From NCBI GenBank assembly GCA_051657745.1, contig JBOFLG010000124.1:1-34073 (forward strand): a DNA stretch of 34,073 bases, read 5' to 3'. A model generated the notes under the pieces. That model did no database searches. It was given only the letters and a program-made list of their open reading frames with translations, and was not told the origin of the DNA. Positions within the stretch are counted from its first letter, which is position 1, and the number at the start of each line of letters is the position of its first letter. The translations under genes were made by a program, and so were the position numbers. Positions 1 to 6,960 of this stretch are shown piece by piece. Source of the stretch: JBOFLG01 sp051657745. Its GTDB lineage: Bacteria > Actinomycetota > Actinomycetes > Actinomycetales > Dermatophilaceae.

Positions 1-856
1 GCATCTCGGCGGGGGTGGTGAGGTAGAAGTCGTCGGCGTCGAACTTGAACCGGTTCGGGTCCATCATCGTCGAGCCGGACTGCACACACAGCAGCGCCGA
101 GTGCGCCTTGGCGTCCTCGGGGTGGGTGTAGTGCAGGTCGTTCGTGGCGAGCAGCGGCAACCCGAGTTCGCGGGCCAGCCGGAGTAGGTCGCGCTGGACG
201 CGCCGCTCGATGTCCAGGCCGTGGTCCATCAGTTCACAGAAGTAGTTCTCCGCACCGATGATGTCCCGCATCTCGGATGCCGCCTGCTTGGCAAGGTCAT
301 ACTGCCCCAACCGAATTCGAGTCTGGACCTCGCCGGATGGGCAGCCAGTGGTGGCGACCAACCCGCTGCCGTGGCGCTCGAGCAGCTCGCGGTCGATGCG
401 CGGCCACTTGGCCCAGACCTGGTCGAGCGACGCCTGGCTGTTCATCCGGAACAGGTTGTGCAGCCCCGTGTTGTCGCGGGCGAGCAGGGTCATGTGCGTG
501 TACGCGCCCGAGCCGGATACGTCATCACCGGGGCGGGTGCGCTCGTCTCCCCAGCGCACTCGCGTCTTGTCGGCGCGGTGCGTGCCCGGCGCCACGTAGG
601 CCTCGACGCCGATGATCGGTTTGACGCCCGAACCCTGCGCCTTCTTCCAGAATTCGTACGCCCCGAAAAGGTACCCGTGGTCGGTCGTGGCGAGGGCCGG
701 CATCCCCAACTCGGCGGCCCGCTGGAACAGGTCGCCGATCCGGGCCGCGCCGTCGAGCATCGAGTACTCGGTGTGCACATGGAGGTGGACGAACGAGTCC
801 GAACCCGTCCGCGCAGTGGTGGTCGAGGTGGTTCCGGAGCCGTTCGGGGAGGACAT
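1..856 (-). CDS. dnaE: DNA polymerase III alpha subunit, N-terminal part (cut by window edge)
   Basis: About 285 N-terminal residues are present and the frame runs off the left edge without a stop. The protein is the replicative polymerase catalytic subunit. The visible part is its PHP domain: the metal-binding motif HLHVHTEYSMLDG lies near residues 24-36 and ATTDHG follows about 20 residues later. Further family stretches include KPIIGVEAYV and TTGCPSGEV. The ATG at 856 gives a short Ser/Thr-rich leader before the PHP motif. Only 46 bp separate it from the rluD stop, so it may be read through from the lspA-rluD operon. The polymerase core, tau-binding and OB domains lie outside the window, so DnaE1 and DnaE2 cannot be told apart with certainty. 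DnaE1 is favoured because actinobacteria commonly have it next to lspA and rluD. Confidence 0.93.
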   Translation of the reverse strand, partial: MSSPNGSGTTSTTTARTGSDSFVHLHVHTEYSMLDGAARIGDLFQRAAELGMPALATTDHGYLFGAYEFWKKAQGSGVKPIIGVEAYVAPGTHRADKTRVRWGDERTRPGDDVSGSGAYTHMTLLARDNTGLHNLFRMNSQASLDQVWAKWPRIDRELLERHGSGLVATTGCPSGEVQTRIRLGQYDLAKQAASEMRDIIGAENYFCELMDHGLDIERRVQRDLLRLARELGLPLLATNDLHYTHPEDAKAHSALLCVQSGSTMMDPNRFKFDADDFYLTTPAEM

Positions 857-902
857 CGTCGCCGAGTCTAGATCGCCGCCTGCTGCCCCCGTCATCCGCC
901 GG

Positions 903-1823
903 TCAGAGCCGGTCCAGAGCCCCCTGGAGGTCATCGGGGTAACGGCTCTCGAAGGTGACCCACTCCCCCGTTCCCGGGTGCTCGAAACCGAGTCCGACGG
1001 CGTGCAGCCACTGCCGGTCCAGCCCGAGCCGCTTCGCCAACGTCGGGTCGGCGCCGTAGAGCGGGTCGCCGACGCACGGATGCCGCACCGCAGCCATGTG
1101 CACCCGGATCTGATGGGTGCGGCCCGTCTCCAAGCCGATCTCGAGCAGGCTGGCGTACCGGAACGCCTCGAGCAGTTCGTAATGGGTGATGGCGTGCTTG
1201 CCCGACTCCTTGACGGCGAACTTGTACTCGTGCCCGGGATGCCGCCCGATCGGGGCGTCGATGGTGCCGCTGACCGGGTCGGGCAAACCCTGGACCAGCG
1301 TGTGATAGGTCTTCTCGACGCGACGCTCTCGGAAGGCGCGTTTGAGCACCGAGTAGCCGCGCTCACTCGTGCACACGACCATCAGGCCGCTGGTCCCGAC
1401 ATCGAGGCGGGACACAATGCCCTGACGCTCGCTCGCCCCGCTGGTGGACACCCGGTAACCAGCGGCCATGAGCCCGGCAAGCACGTTCGGGCCGCTCCAG
1501 CCGACACTGGGATGGGCAGCAACCCCGACCGGCTTATCGACGACCACGATGTCGCTGTCCGCGTGGATCACCGTCATCCCCGGTACCGGCTCGGCCACCA
1601 CCTGCACGGCCGGTGCCGGACCCGACGGCAGCTCAACTTCGAGCAGATCCCCGGCGGTGACGCGGTGGCTCTTGCCCACACCAGCAGAGTTGACGGTCAC
1701 GCCCCCGCCCCCGGCCAACTCGGCGGCTTTGGTGCGAGACACGCCGAACAGCCGGGAGATCGCCGCGTCGACCCGCTCCCCCTCGAGGCCGTCGGGCACG
1801 AGGAGAGTGCGCGACTCAGTCAT
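903..1823 (-). CDS. rluD: RluA/RluD-family 23S rRNA pseudouridine synthase
   Basis: The enzyme isomerises uridines in large-subunit rRNA to pseudouridine in the cytoplasm. An S4-like RNA-binding region covers roughly residues 10-65 and the catalytic domain follows. The family motif SRLDVGTSG holds the catalytic Asp near residue 141, and ETGRTHQIRVHM is the conserved C-terminal block. I chose the ATG at 1823, with a GGTGAG element 7 nt upstream and an 8-bp overlap with the lspA stop. A GTG at 1835 would add MSAP but its GGAG is too close. The order lspA-rluD-dnaE and the overlap indicate one transcript. The family assignment is firm, but which uridines are modified cannot be read from the sequence. 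Confidence 0.93.
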   Translation of the reverse strand: MTESRTLLVPDGLEGERVDAAISRLFGVSRTKAAELAGGGGVTVNSAGVGKSHRVTAGDLLEVELPSGPAPAVQVVAEPVPGMTVIHADSDIVVVDKPVGVAAHPSVGWSGPNVLAGLMAAGYRVSTSGASERQGIVSRLDVGTSGLMVVCTSERGYSVLKRAFRERRVEKTYHTLVQGLPDPVSGTIDAPIGRHPGHEYKFAVKESGKHAITHYELLEAFRYASLLEIGLETGRTHQIRVHMAAVRHPCVGDPLYGADPTLAKRLGLDRQWLHAVGLGFEHPGTGEWVTFESRYPDDLQGALDRL

Positions 1824-2412
1824 GGGCGCGCTCACCGGCTCCGTGCGCTGGCTGGTTGGCCGGCACGCCTCCCGACACCGGGATGCCGCGCCACGACAAC
1901 AGCACGATCAGGCCTGCCGCACCGACGATGGCGATGTCAGCGACATTGCCGATGAACCACCCCGAATAGTCGATGAAGTCGATGACGTGTCCGCGCCCGG
2001 GGCCAGGCGCCCGGAATATCCGGTCGATGAGGTTGCCCACTGCACCACCGAGGAGCAGACCCAGGCCAACCGCCCAACTGCGCGTGCCGACCGTGCGGGC
2101 GATGATCGCAACCCACACGATGATCACCAACGACACCACGGTCAGCACCCAGGTGGCGCCATCGCCGATAGAAAATGCGGCGCCGGGGTTGCGCACCAGA
2201 TTGAGTCGGAGCAGCGAGCCGACGACCTCAACCGGCTCTGTGGGGGTGAGGGCCGCCAGCGCCCAGATCTTGGTCGACTGGTCGGCGAGCAACGCCGATG
2301 CCGCACAGCCGCCCAGAACCGCGAACACCGAGCGGCGGCCCAGGGTCGGGGCCGAACTCGTGGTGGCGCTCGGCGTCAGCGGCGTTCCTGCTTCGTCTTG
2401 CAGGTCAGGCAC
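1816..2412 (-). CDS. lspA: Lipoprotein signal peptidase (signal peptidase II)
   Basis: This membrane aspartyl protease cleaves prolipoprotein signal peptides after lipid modification of the +1 Cys. The product has about four hydrophobic segments. The two catalytic motifs are VGNLIDR (Asp about residue 130) and FIGNVADIAI (Asp about 159), counted from the GTG at 2412. The start is uncertain. The open frame extends to a GTG at 2466, but that overlaps the preceding TraR/DksA gene by 91 bp. The GTG at 2412 overlaps by 37 bp and has no clear Shine-Dalgarno. An AGGA lies upstream of a CTG near the TraR/DksA stop, so a later start is possible. About 30 polar residues precede the first membrane segment. 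It is cotranscribed with rluD, whose start overlaps its stop. Confidence 0.9.
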   Translation of the reverse strand: MPDLQDEAGTPLTPSATTSSAPTLGRRSVFAVLGGCAASALLADQSTKIWALAALTPTEPVEVVGSLLRLNLVRNPGAAFSIGDGATWVLTVVSLVIIVWVAIIARTVGTRSWAVGLGLLLGGAVGNLIDRIFRAPGPGRGHVIDFIDYSGWFIGNVADIAIVGAAGLIVLLSWRGIPVSGGVPANQPAHGAGERAHD

Positions 2413-2987
2413 AGCGTCGCTCGAGGAGCCGCTTGAAGGCGAAGTTTGCCGATGGGATCGCCGCACGACTCACACACTCCGTAGGTTCCGTCGTCGAGCC
2501 GCTTCAGGGCGTGCTCGTTCTGCTCCAGCATCTCGCGGGCGTTGTTCGCCAACGAGATCTCCTGCTCGCGCTCGTAGGTCTTGGCACCGGCGTCGGCATG
2601 GTCATCACCAGCGCCGTCGCCGGAGTCGCGCATCAACACCACAAAGTCGTTCTCCGCGTGACTGAGTTCGGCTCGTAATTGGGCAATGTCATGCTCGATC
2701 TCGGTACGGAGCGCGCGCCGGTCGGACGCCGTCCACGGTGACTCGCCCGCGCGAACCGGCAGCGAGGTCAGGCCGCCGTGCGCGGTGGCCTGGCCAGAGT
2801 CGGATGCCGCAGCGGTCGTCATGCCCGGCGCCTGGGATCGGGACCCGGCTCCGGTTGCCGACTTCCGCCTCCTTGTCACCGCCGGATTTGCCTCGGACTG
2901 CGAGGCGGAACCCTCAGGTGGGGACGTGGCCGCGGTCGAGGCCTGCGTCGCTGCTTTCGTGGTCATTGACAGCGCTCGCTTCACCAT
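2376..2987 (-). CDS. TraR/DksA-type C4 zinc-finger protein
   Basis: A 203-residue protein. Its C-terminus carries a four-cysteine zinc finger of DksA/TraR type: CESCG near residue 167, a conserved GDPIGKLRL stretch, then CLTC. Before it comes a predicted coiled-coil hairpin (about residues 95-160) with the helix DGTYGVCESCG entry typical of the family. The first 90 residues are low-complexity Ala/Thr/Ser/Arg and probably disordered. DksA relatives insert into the RNA polymerase secondary channel, and a transcription-regulatory role here is inferred from family only. The ATG at 2987 has the strong upstream element GGGAGAAAGGG. An in-frame ATG seven codons later is possible. It is the first gene of a probable operon with lspA, rluD and dnaE. 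Confidence 0.85.
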   Translation of the reverse strand: MVKRALSMTTKAATQASTAATSPPEGSASQSEANPAVTRRRKSATGAGSRSQAPGMTTAAASDSGQATAHGGLTSLPVRAGESPWTASDRRALRTEIEHDIAQLRAELSHAENDFVVLMRDSGDGAGDDHADAGAKTYEREQEISLANNAREMLEQNEHALKRLDDGTYGVCESCGDPIGKLRLQAAPRATLCLTCKTKQERR

Positions 2988-3180
2988 GTGGCGACCCTTT
3001 CTCCCACTGCATGCCGAGCCGACGCGGCCCGGATCGATGCAGGTGAGAATACGGCGCTCACGGACGACGAAGGGTGACTGCTCCACTGCACTTCAGCACG
3101 ACGCTCCGCCGCCGCCGGCTCGGGGTGCTGGCACGCTCCGGATACACGCCGCCAGTAGGCAAGCCAGCACCCGCGACGAG
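2988..3180 (-). other. divIVA to TraR/DksA intergenic region: stem-loop and possible promoter
   Basis: A perfect 10-bp inverted repeat, GGGTGCTGGC at 3123-3132 and its complement at 3163-3172, starts 8 bp past the divIVA stop. It encloses a 30-nt loop and has no T-run. It may end or stabilise the divIVA transcript. A minus-strand -10-like TATTCT lies at 3046-3051, but no convincing -35 stands 16-18 bp upstream. No gene is supported in this stretch. Confidence 0.45.
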
Positions 3181-4461
3181 TCACACCGCGTTCTGGCGTG
3201 CTCCGGCGTCGGCAGCGGTGCTCTTCAACTCAGACAACTGGCCCTGAATGTAGTCGTGCAGCCGGCTGCGGTAGTCGCGCTCGAATCCGCGCAGTTCCTC
3301 GATCTTGCGCTCGAGTAGCCCACGCTCACGCCCGAGGTCCTCGAGAATCGCGGCCTTGCGCTGTTGGGCCTCCGCCACCATGCCGGTGCTGCGCTCTCGC
3401 GCCTCAGTGAGCATCTCGTCCCGCTGCGTCGAGGCCGTACCGATCAACTCGTCGCGCTGAGCGGTAGCGGTGGAGACGAGGTCGTCGTGCTGCTTCTTGG
3501 CCGTGCCGACGAGGTTGTCGTGCTGCCGCTGCGCTGCACCGATCAGTTCGTCATGACGGCGCTGACCTTCAGCGATCAACTCATCCCGCTTGCTCTCACC
3601 TGCGGTGACGTGCTCGTCGTGCAAGCGCTGAGCCAACGCAATGACGCCAGCCGCGCTGGCACCGCCCCCGGCACCGGCGAGAGCCATCGCTCCAAGACTG
3701 ACACCCTCGGGCTCCGCAGCGCCGCGAGGACCGGCGGACGATGTCCGCTGCTCTGCCTCGCGCTCGGCCAACTCGGCACGCTGCTGGGCGGCAGCGATGC
3801 GGCGTTGCGCGTCGCGCTCTGCCTCTTCGGTGCGTGAGCGGAGCGTGGCCATGTGCTGGTCTGCCGACGAGGATGCGCCATTGCGCGCAGCTGCGAGAGC
3901 AGCGGCGTCGCGCTGCCGCTCGTCCTGCAGCGCCGCAAGCTGGCCGCGCGAGTCGCCAAGACTGCCTTCGAGTTCGCGGACTCGCGCCTCGAGCACCGAG
4001 GCGCGCTTCTCCGCGTCAGTTGTTCGGATCTGCAGTTCGGAACCCTGCCGCTCCAGCTCACCGTTGCGGTGCTCCAGCTGGCCGACCCGACCCTGAAGGT
4101 CGGCGTTGCGGCTCTCGGTGTTGCCGCTCTTGCCCTCGTACTCACCAAGGCGGGCGGTGAGTTCGCTACGGGTGCCCTCCAATTCGCTCACTCGAGCGGC
4201 GAGCGTGGCGTTCTTGGCCCGAAGCTCCTCGAGGTCCTTCGCAGAGGCATCGACGTCGGCCTTCGAGAAGGTCGGCGCCATCCCTTTGCCTTCGCGGACG
4301 GTGTTCAACTCACCGCGAAGCTCGTCGGACTCCTTGGTCATGCGACGCATCTCGGCGACGATGTCGTCGAGGAAGTCATCGACCTCGCGCTCGTCGTACC
4401 CACGACGGAACTGGGTTTGGGTGAACGTCTTGTTGAGGACGTCCTCGGGCGTGAGAGCCAT
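3181..4461 (-). CDS. wag31: DivIVA/Wag31-family polar coiled-coil protein, long form with 11-residue repeats
   Basis: A 426-residue DivIVA protein. The membrane-binding N-terminus is clear: LTPEDVLNKTFTQTQFRRGY at residues 3-22, then DEREVDDFLDDIVAEM. DivIVA binds curved membrane at poles and septa and recruits cell wall synthesis in actinobacteria. Residues 40-250 are a heptad-rich coiled coil. Residues 253-277 are a Gly/Ala-rich nonpolar stretch, unusual inside a coiled-coil protein. Residues 278 to about 376 form nine 11-residue repeats, e.g. QRRHDELIGAA and TAQRDELIGTA, followed by a more irregular helix. It is longer than mycobacterial Wag31 (about 260 residues) and closer in size to Streptomyces DivIVA. 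The ATG at 4461 has AGGAG 7 nt upstream. The 212-bp upstream gap suggests its own promoter. Confidence 0.92.
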   Translation of the reverse strand: MALTPEDVLNKTFTQTQFRRGYDEREVDDFLDDIVAEMRRMTKESDELRGELNTVREGKGMAPTFSKADVDASAKDLEELRAKNATLAARVSELEGTRSELTARLGEYEGKSGNTESRNADLQGRVGQLEHRNGELERQGSELQIRTTDAEKRASVLEARVRELEGSLGDSRGQLAALQDERQRDAAALAAARNGASSSADQHMATLRSRTEEAERDAQRRIAAAQQRAELAEREAEQRTSSAGPRGAAEPEGVSLGAMALAGAGGGASAAGVIALAQRLHDEHVTAGESKRDELIAEGQRRHDELIGAAQRQHDNLVGTAKKQHDDLVSTATAQRDELIGTASTQRDEMLTEARERSTGMVAEAQQRKAAILEDLGRERGLLERKIEELRGFERDYRSRLHDYIQGQLSELKSTAADAGARQNAV

Positions 4462-4673
4462 CTGAAACTCCTGGGTGGCCGGCTACGGGTCACATCCGGG
4501 CCCTGGCCCTGCCCGGGGCGGCAGGTCCTTGGTGGCTCCGGTTATCGGTCAGCGTACGCGATGCCGTGTCACACGTGACAGATGATGCGTCACAGCGGTC
4601 CGAACGGACGACGTGCATCGAGATGTTCACACTACGCGCCCCGGGTGGCGTCCAGACCGTCGCCCCCCGCGGC
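4462..4673 (-). promoter_or_regulatory. divIVA upstream region with candidate promoter and inverted repeat
   Basis: No gene is visible. On the minus strand a -10-like TACGCT lies at 4551-4556. A weak -35, TGTCAC at 4575-4580, stands 18 bp upstream. The -35 sits inside a 6-bp inverted repeat, TGTCAC-N2-GTGACA, at 4567-4580, which could be an operator. The minus strand also reads GACAC at 4566-4570, the core of the WhiA binding motif known in Streptomyces. That pentamer is short and may be chance. The leader between this promoter and the divIVA start would be about 80 nt. Confidence 0.4.
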
Positions 4674-4949
4674 TCACAGCACGGCGTAGAGCAACGCCAC
4701 ACCGAGGAACAACACCATGAATGACAGGTCAATTGAGACGGCGCCGAGACGCAATGGCGGGATGACGCGGCGCAGCGCCCGTAACGGCGGCTCGGTCAGC
4801 GTGTACACCGGTTCAGCGACGACCAGCACCGGCCCGCGAGGGCGCCACTCGCGGGCGAAGATGCGGATCCAATCGAAGACGACCCGACCGACCAGCACCA
4901 TCAGGTAGAGGAAGACGAGAAACCGCAGCACTGGGAACACGTCACTCAT
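4674..4949 (-). CDS. YggT-family small membrane protein
   Basis: A 91-residue protein with two hydrophobic segments, about residues 5-27 and 72-91, separated by a basic and proline-rich loop (FAREWRPRGP, then TEPPLRALRRVIPPLRLG). The pattern EPPLRALRRVIPP is typical of the YggT family. In actinobacteria and Firmicutes yggT lies between sepF and divIVA, as it does here, and it is thought to act in the membrane around division, though its biochemical role is not settled. The ATG at 4949 is 47 bp after the sepF stop. The Shine-Dalgarno is weak. It is probably cotranscribed with sepF. Confidence 0.9.
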   Translation of the reverse strand: MSDVFPVLRFLVFLYLMVLVGRVVFDWIRIFAREWRPRGPVLVVAEPVYTLTEPPLRALRRVIPPLRLGAVSIDLSFMVLFLGVALLYAVL

Positions 4950-4996
4950 GGCGGAAGTCTCGCGGACGGGCCTGGGTTGTGACCGGGCGGGGGCGC

Positions 4997-5485
4997 TTAG
5001 CTCTGGTTGAAGACGGTCCGCCCACGCACCGGCTGGCCCTCATCAGCATTGACCTCGACCGTCTCCGGGCTGAGCAGGAACACCTTGGCGGTGACGCGCT
5101 CGATCGAGCCACGCAGACCGAAGACCAGGCCAGCGGCGAAGTCGACCAGCCGCTTGGCGTCGGCATCGTTCATGTCGGTGAGGTTGACGATCACCGGGAT
5201 GCCGTCGCGGAAGTTCTCGCCGATCGTCTTGGCCTCGTTGTAGGTGCGCGGGTGAATCGTCGTGATGCGTGAGACCCCGCCAGCTGCAGGGGCCCGCACC
5301 ACGGAGGCCACCGGTTGACGCGGACGCAACGGTGTCACCTCGGCCCGGTGCTCGTCGCGGCCGTCGACGTCGTCGGACACCTCATCGCCACCCTCGTATT
5401 CGTCGTACTCGTCGTACTCGTCGTAGCGCCCCTGGTCTTCGGCGAGCCCCAGGTACACCATCGTCTTGCGCAGTGCGCCAGCCAT
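4997..5485 (-). CDS. sepF: Cell division protein SepF (FtsZ membrane anchor)
   Basis: A 162-residue SepF. The N-terminal amphipathic helix MAGALRKTMVYLGL is the membrane-targeting segment. An acidic linker follows with a DEY triplet repeated three times (residues 22-30). The globular domain runs from about residue 70: TTIHPRTYNEAKTIGENFRDG, then IPVIVNLTDM and RLVDFAAGLVFGLRG. SepF bundles FtsZ and tethers it to the membrane, and it replaces FtsA, which is absent from this cluster as expected for actinobacteria. The ATG at 5485 has GGAGCAGGTC directly upstream. It lies 55 bp after yggS with a hairpin in the gap. Confidence 0.95.
   Translation of the reverse strand: MAGALRKTMVYLGLAEDQGRYDEYDEYDEYEGGDEVSDDVDGRDEHRAEVTPLRPRQPVASVVRAPAAGGVSRITTIHPRTYNEAKTIGENFRDGIPVIVNLTDMNDADAKRLVDFAAGLVFGLRGSIERVTAKVFLLSPETVEVNADEGQPVRGRTVFNQS
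5397..5423 (-). repeat. Tandem 9-bp repeat inside sepF
   Basis: Three head-to-tail copies of a 9-bp unit (plus strand TATTCGTCG once, then TACTCGTCG twice) encode three Asp-Glu-Tyr triplets in the SepF linker. It is in frame, so copy changes would alter linker length without a frameshift. Confidence 0.85.
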
Positions 5486-5521
5486 GACCTGCTCCTCGGT
5501 CGTCGGCCCCGCTCTCCGGTG

Positions 5522-5555
5522 CCGTCAGTGGTAAGTGAAGTTACCGCTGTGACGG
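5522..5555 (-). terminator. Imperfect hairpin at the yggS end, before sepF
   Basis: CCGTCA at 5522-5527 pairs with TGACGG at 5550-5555, and inside it GGTAA pairs with TTACC around a 6-nt loop, with a small internal loop between the stems. It contains the yggS stop codon. No T-run follows, so it may be an attenuator or RNA-processing element rather than a full terminator. Confidence 0.4.
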
Positions 5556-6236
5556 GCGGGAACCGAGGATTGCCGACCCGACACGCAGGTGTGTCGCCCC
5601 TTCCGCAATCGCGGACTCGAGATCGCCGCTCATGCCAGCCGACACCCATGAGGCGTCCGGGTGGTCCTTCTGGATGACGCCGGCGACGTTTCGCAGCCGG
5701 GCGAAGGCCACCTGCGGGTCCTCCCCCAGCGGTGCCACCGCCATCACTCCACGGAGCCGCAGGCCCGAGCACCCGGCGACGAGATCGGCCAACTCTGGGG
5801 CGCGGTCCGGAGCGACACCGCCGCGCGCGCGGTCGGCATCCAAGCTCACCTGAACGGTGACGTCGACCACCCGGCCCTCCTCCGTCGCAGCCCGATCGAG
5901 TGCGCGGACCAAGCGCTCCCGGTCGAGCGAGTGCACCACCTCGACCAGACCTGCCGCAGCAGCAGCCTTGTTGGTCTGGAGCTGACCGACAAAATGAATC
6001 GCACAACGACCGCGACCGGATACCCGTGGGATCTTCTCGACGACCTCCTGCACGCGGTTCTCCCCGATGTCGGCAACCCCGAGCTCGATCAGCAGGTCGA
6101 TGTCCGAGGCGGGGAAGTACTTGGTGACCACCACCAGCGTCGCCTCGTCGGTGCGCCCAGCTCGGCGCATCGCCGCATCGATGCGCTCACGGACCACGAC
6201 GAGCGCCTCTGCGAGCGCGGCCCGGCGGCCGGTCAT
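5541..6236 (-). CDS. yggS: YggS/PLPBP-family pyridoxal phosphate homeostasis protein
   Basis: A 231-residue alanine-racemase-fold PLP-binding protein without known catalytic turnover. It buffers PLP and affects amino acid metabolism. The PLP lysine is K39 in LVVVTKYFPA. Other family blocks are ADIGENRVQE, IHFVGQLQTNK, and at the C-terminus MSGDLESAIAEGATHLRVGS, which binds the phosphate. Length matches the family. The ATG at 6236 overlaps the pgeF stop by 4 bp (ATGA), so the two genes are translationally coupled. Its place between ftsZ-pgeF and sepF is the usual one in Gram-positive bacteria. Confidence 0.95.
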   Translation of the reverse strand: MTGRRAALAEALVVVRERIDAAMRRAGRTDEATLVVVTKYFPASDIDLLIELGVADIGENRVQEVVEKIPRVSGRGRCAIHFVGQLQTNKAAAAAGLVEVVHSLDRERLVRALDRAATEEGRVVDVTVQVSLDADRARGGVAPDRAPELADLVAGCSGLRLRGVMAVAPLGEDPQVAFARLRNVAGVIQKDHPDASWVSAGMSGDLESAIAEGATHLRVGSAILGSRPSQR

Positions 6237-6940
6237 GACCCCACCCTGGCCACCACACCGGCGAACCGGCCGGTGCTGCCCTCACGCCGGTAGGAGAACA
6301 GGTCGGACGACTCGCGCGTGCAGCCCGGCAACCACCGCATCGCCACCGAGGCATTCCGCAGCTGGTCGACGACCGCGGCGCCGACATCGACCGCCGGAGT
6401 GCCCGTCCATGACACCGCAGCGGCCACCGGCTGGGCGTCGGCGACCGCGTCGCGGATCACCTCGGGAACCTCGTAGCAGCGGCCACACACCGACGGACCC
6501 ACGACGGCCTCGATCTCGGTCGCGCCGAGGTCGCGCATCGCCGCGACCGCATGTGGCACCACTCGAGCGACCACTCCGGGCCGACCCGCGTGCACCGCGG
6601 CGACCACCCCCTCGGTGCTGGCGAGCAGGACTGGAACACAGTCGGCGACCAGCACCGCGAGCGCGAGACCGGGCTCGGCCGTGACGAGCGCGTCGCAGCG
6701 CGGCGCCTCGACCGGAACCGCCTCGACCACCACCACATCACCGCCGTGACACTGCTCCATATAGACGACCGGGCACCCGACAGACGCAGCGAGCCGGGCC
6801 CGGTTCGCTGCGACAGCGGAGGGGGCGTCGCCCACGTGGGAGCCCAGGTTCAGGCTCGCGTAGCGCCCGCTGCTCACTCCACCCGAGCGCGCAGTGAACC
6901 CTCGGACGGCCACCGGGGAGGTCTCGCGCCACCTGAACAC
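6233..6940 (-). CDS. pgeF: YfiH/PgeF-family multicopper-like protein (peptidoglycan editing factor)
   Basis: A 235-residue member of the YlmD/YfiH family, with reported purine nucleoside phosphorylase or polyphenol oxidase activity; in E. coli PgeF edits mis-made peptidoglycan precursors. Visible family motifs are SLNLGSHVGD (about residues 29-38), EQCHGGDV, ALAVLVADCVPVLLAS with the conserved Cys, VAAVHAGRPG with the conserved His, and VVGPSVCGRCYEV. The GTG at 6940 gives the normal length and begins 20 bp after the ftsZ stop. Its stop overlaps the yggS start. The in vivo substrate is inferred from family, not sequence. Confidence 0.92.
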   Translation of the reverse strand: MFRWRETSPVAVRGFTARSGGVSSGRYASLNLGSHVGDAPSAVAANRARLAASVGCPVVYMEQCHGGDVVVVEAVPVEAPRCDALVTAEPGLALAVLVADCVPVLLASTEGVVAAVHAGRPGVVARVVPHAVAAMRDLGATEIEAVVGPSVCGRCYEVPEVIRDAVADAQPVAAAVSWTGTPAVDVGAAVVDQLRNASVAMRWLPGCTRESSDLFSYRREGSTGRFAGVVARVGS

Positions 6941-6960
6941 CGCGGGCTCGGCGCGCTCGG

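Noticed and set aside
612..1955. Long plus-strand open frame opposite dnaE and rluD
   Set aside because: It is antisense to two genes with clear motifs. Its translation is Arg/Pro/Gly-rich without family signatures, as expected of shadow frames in high-GC DNA.
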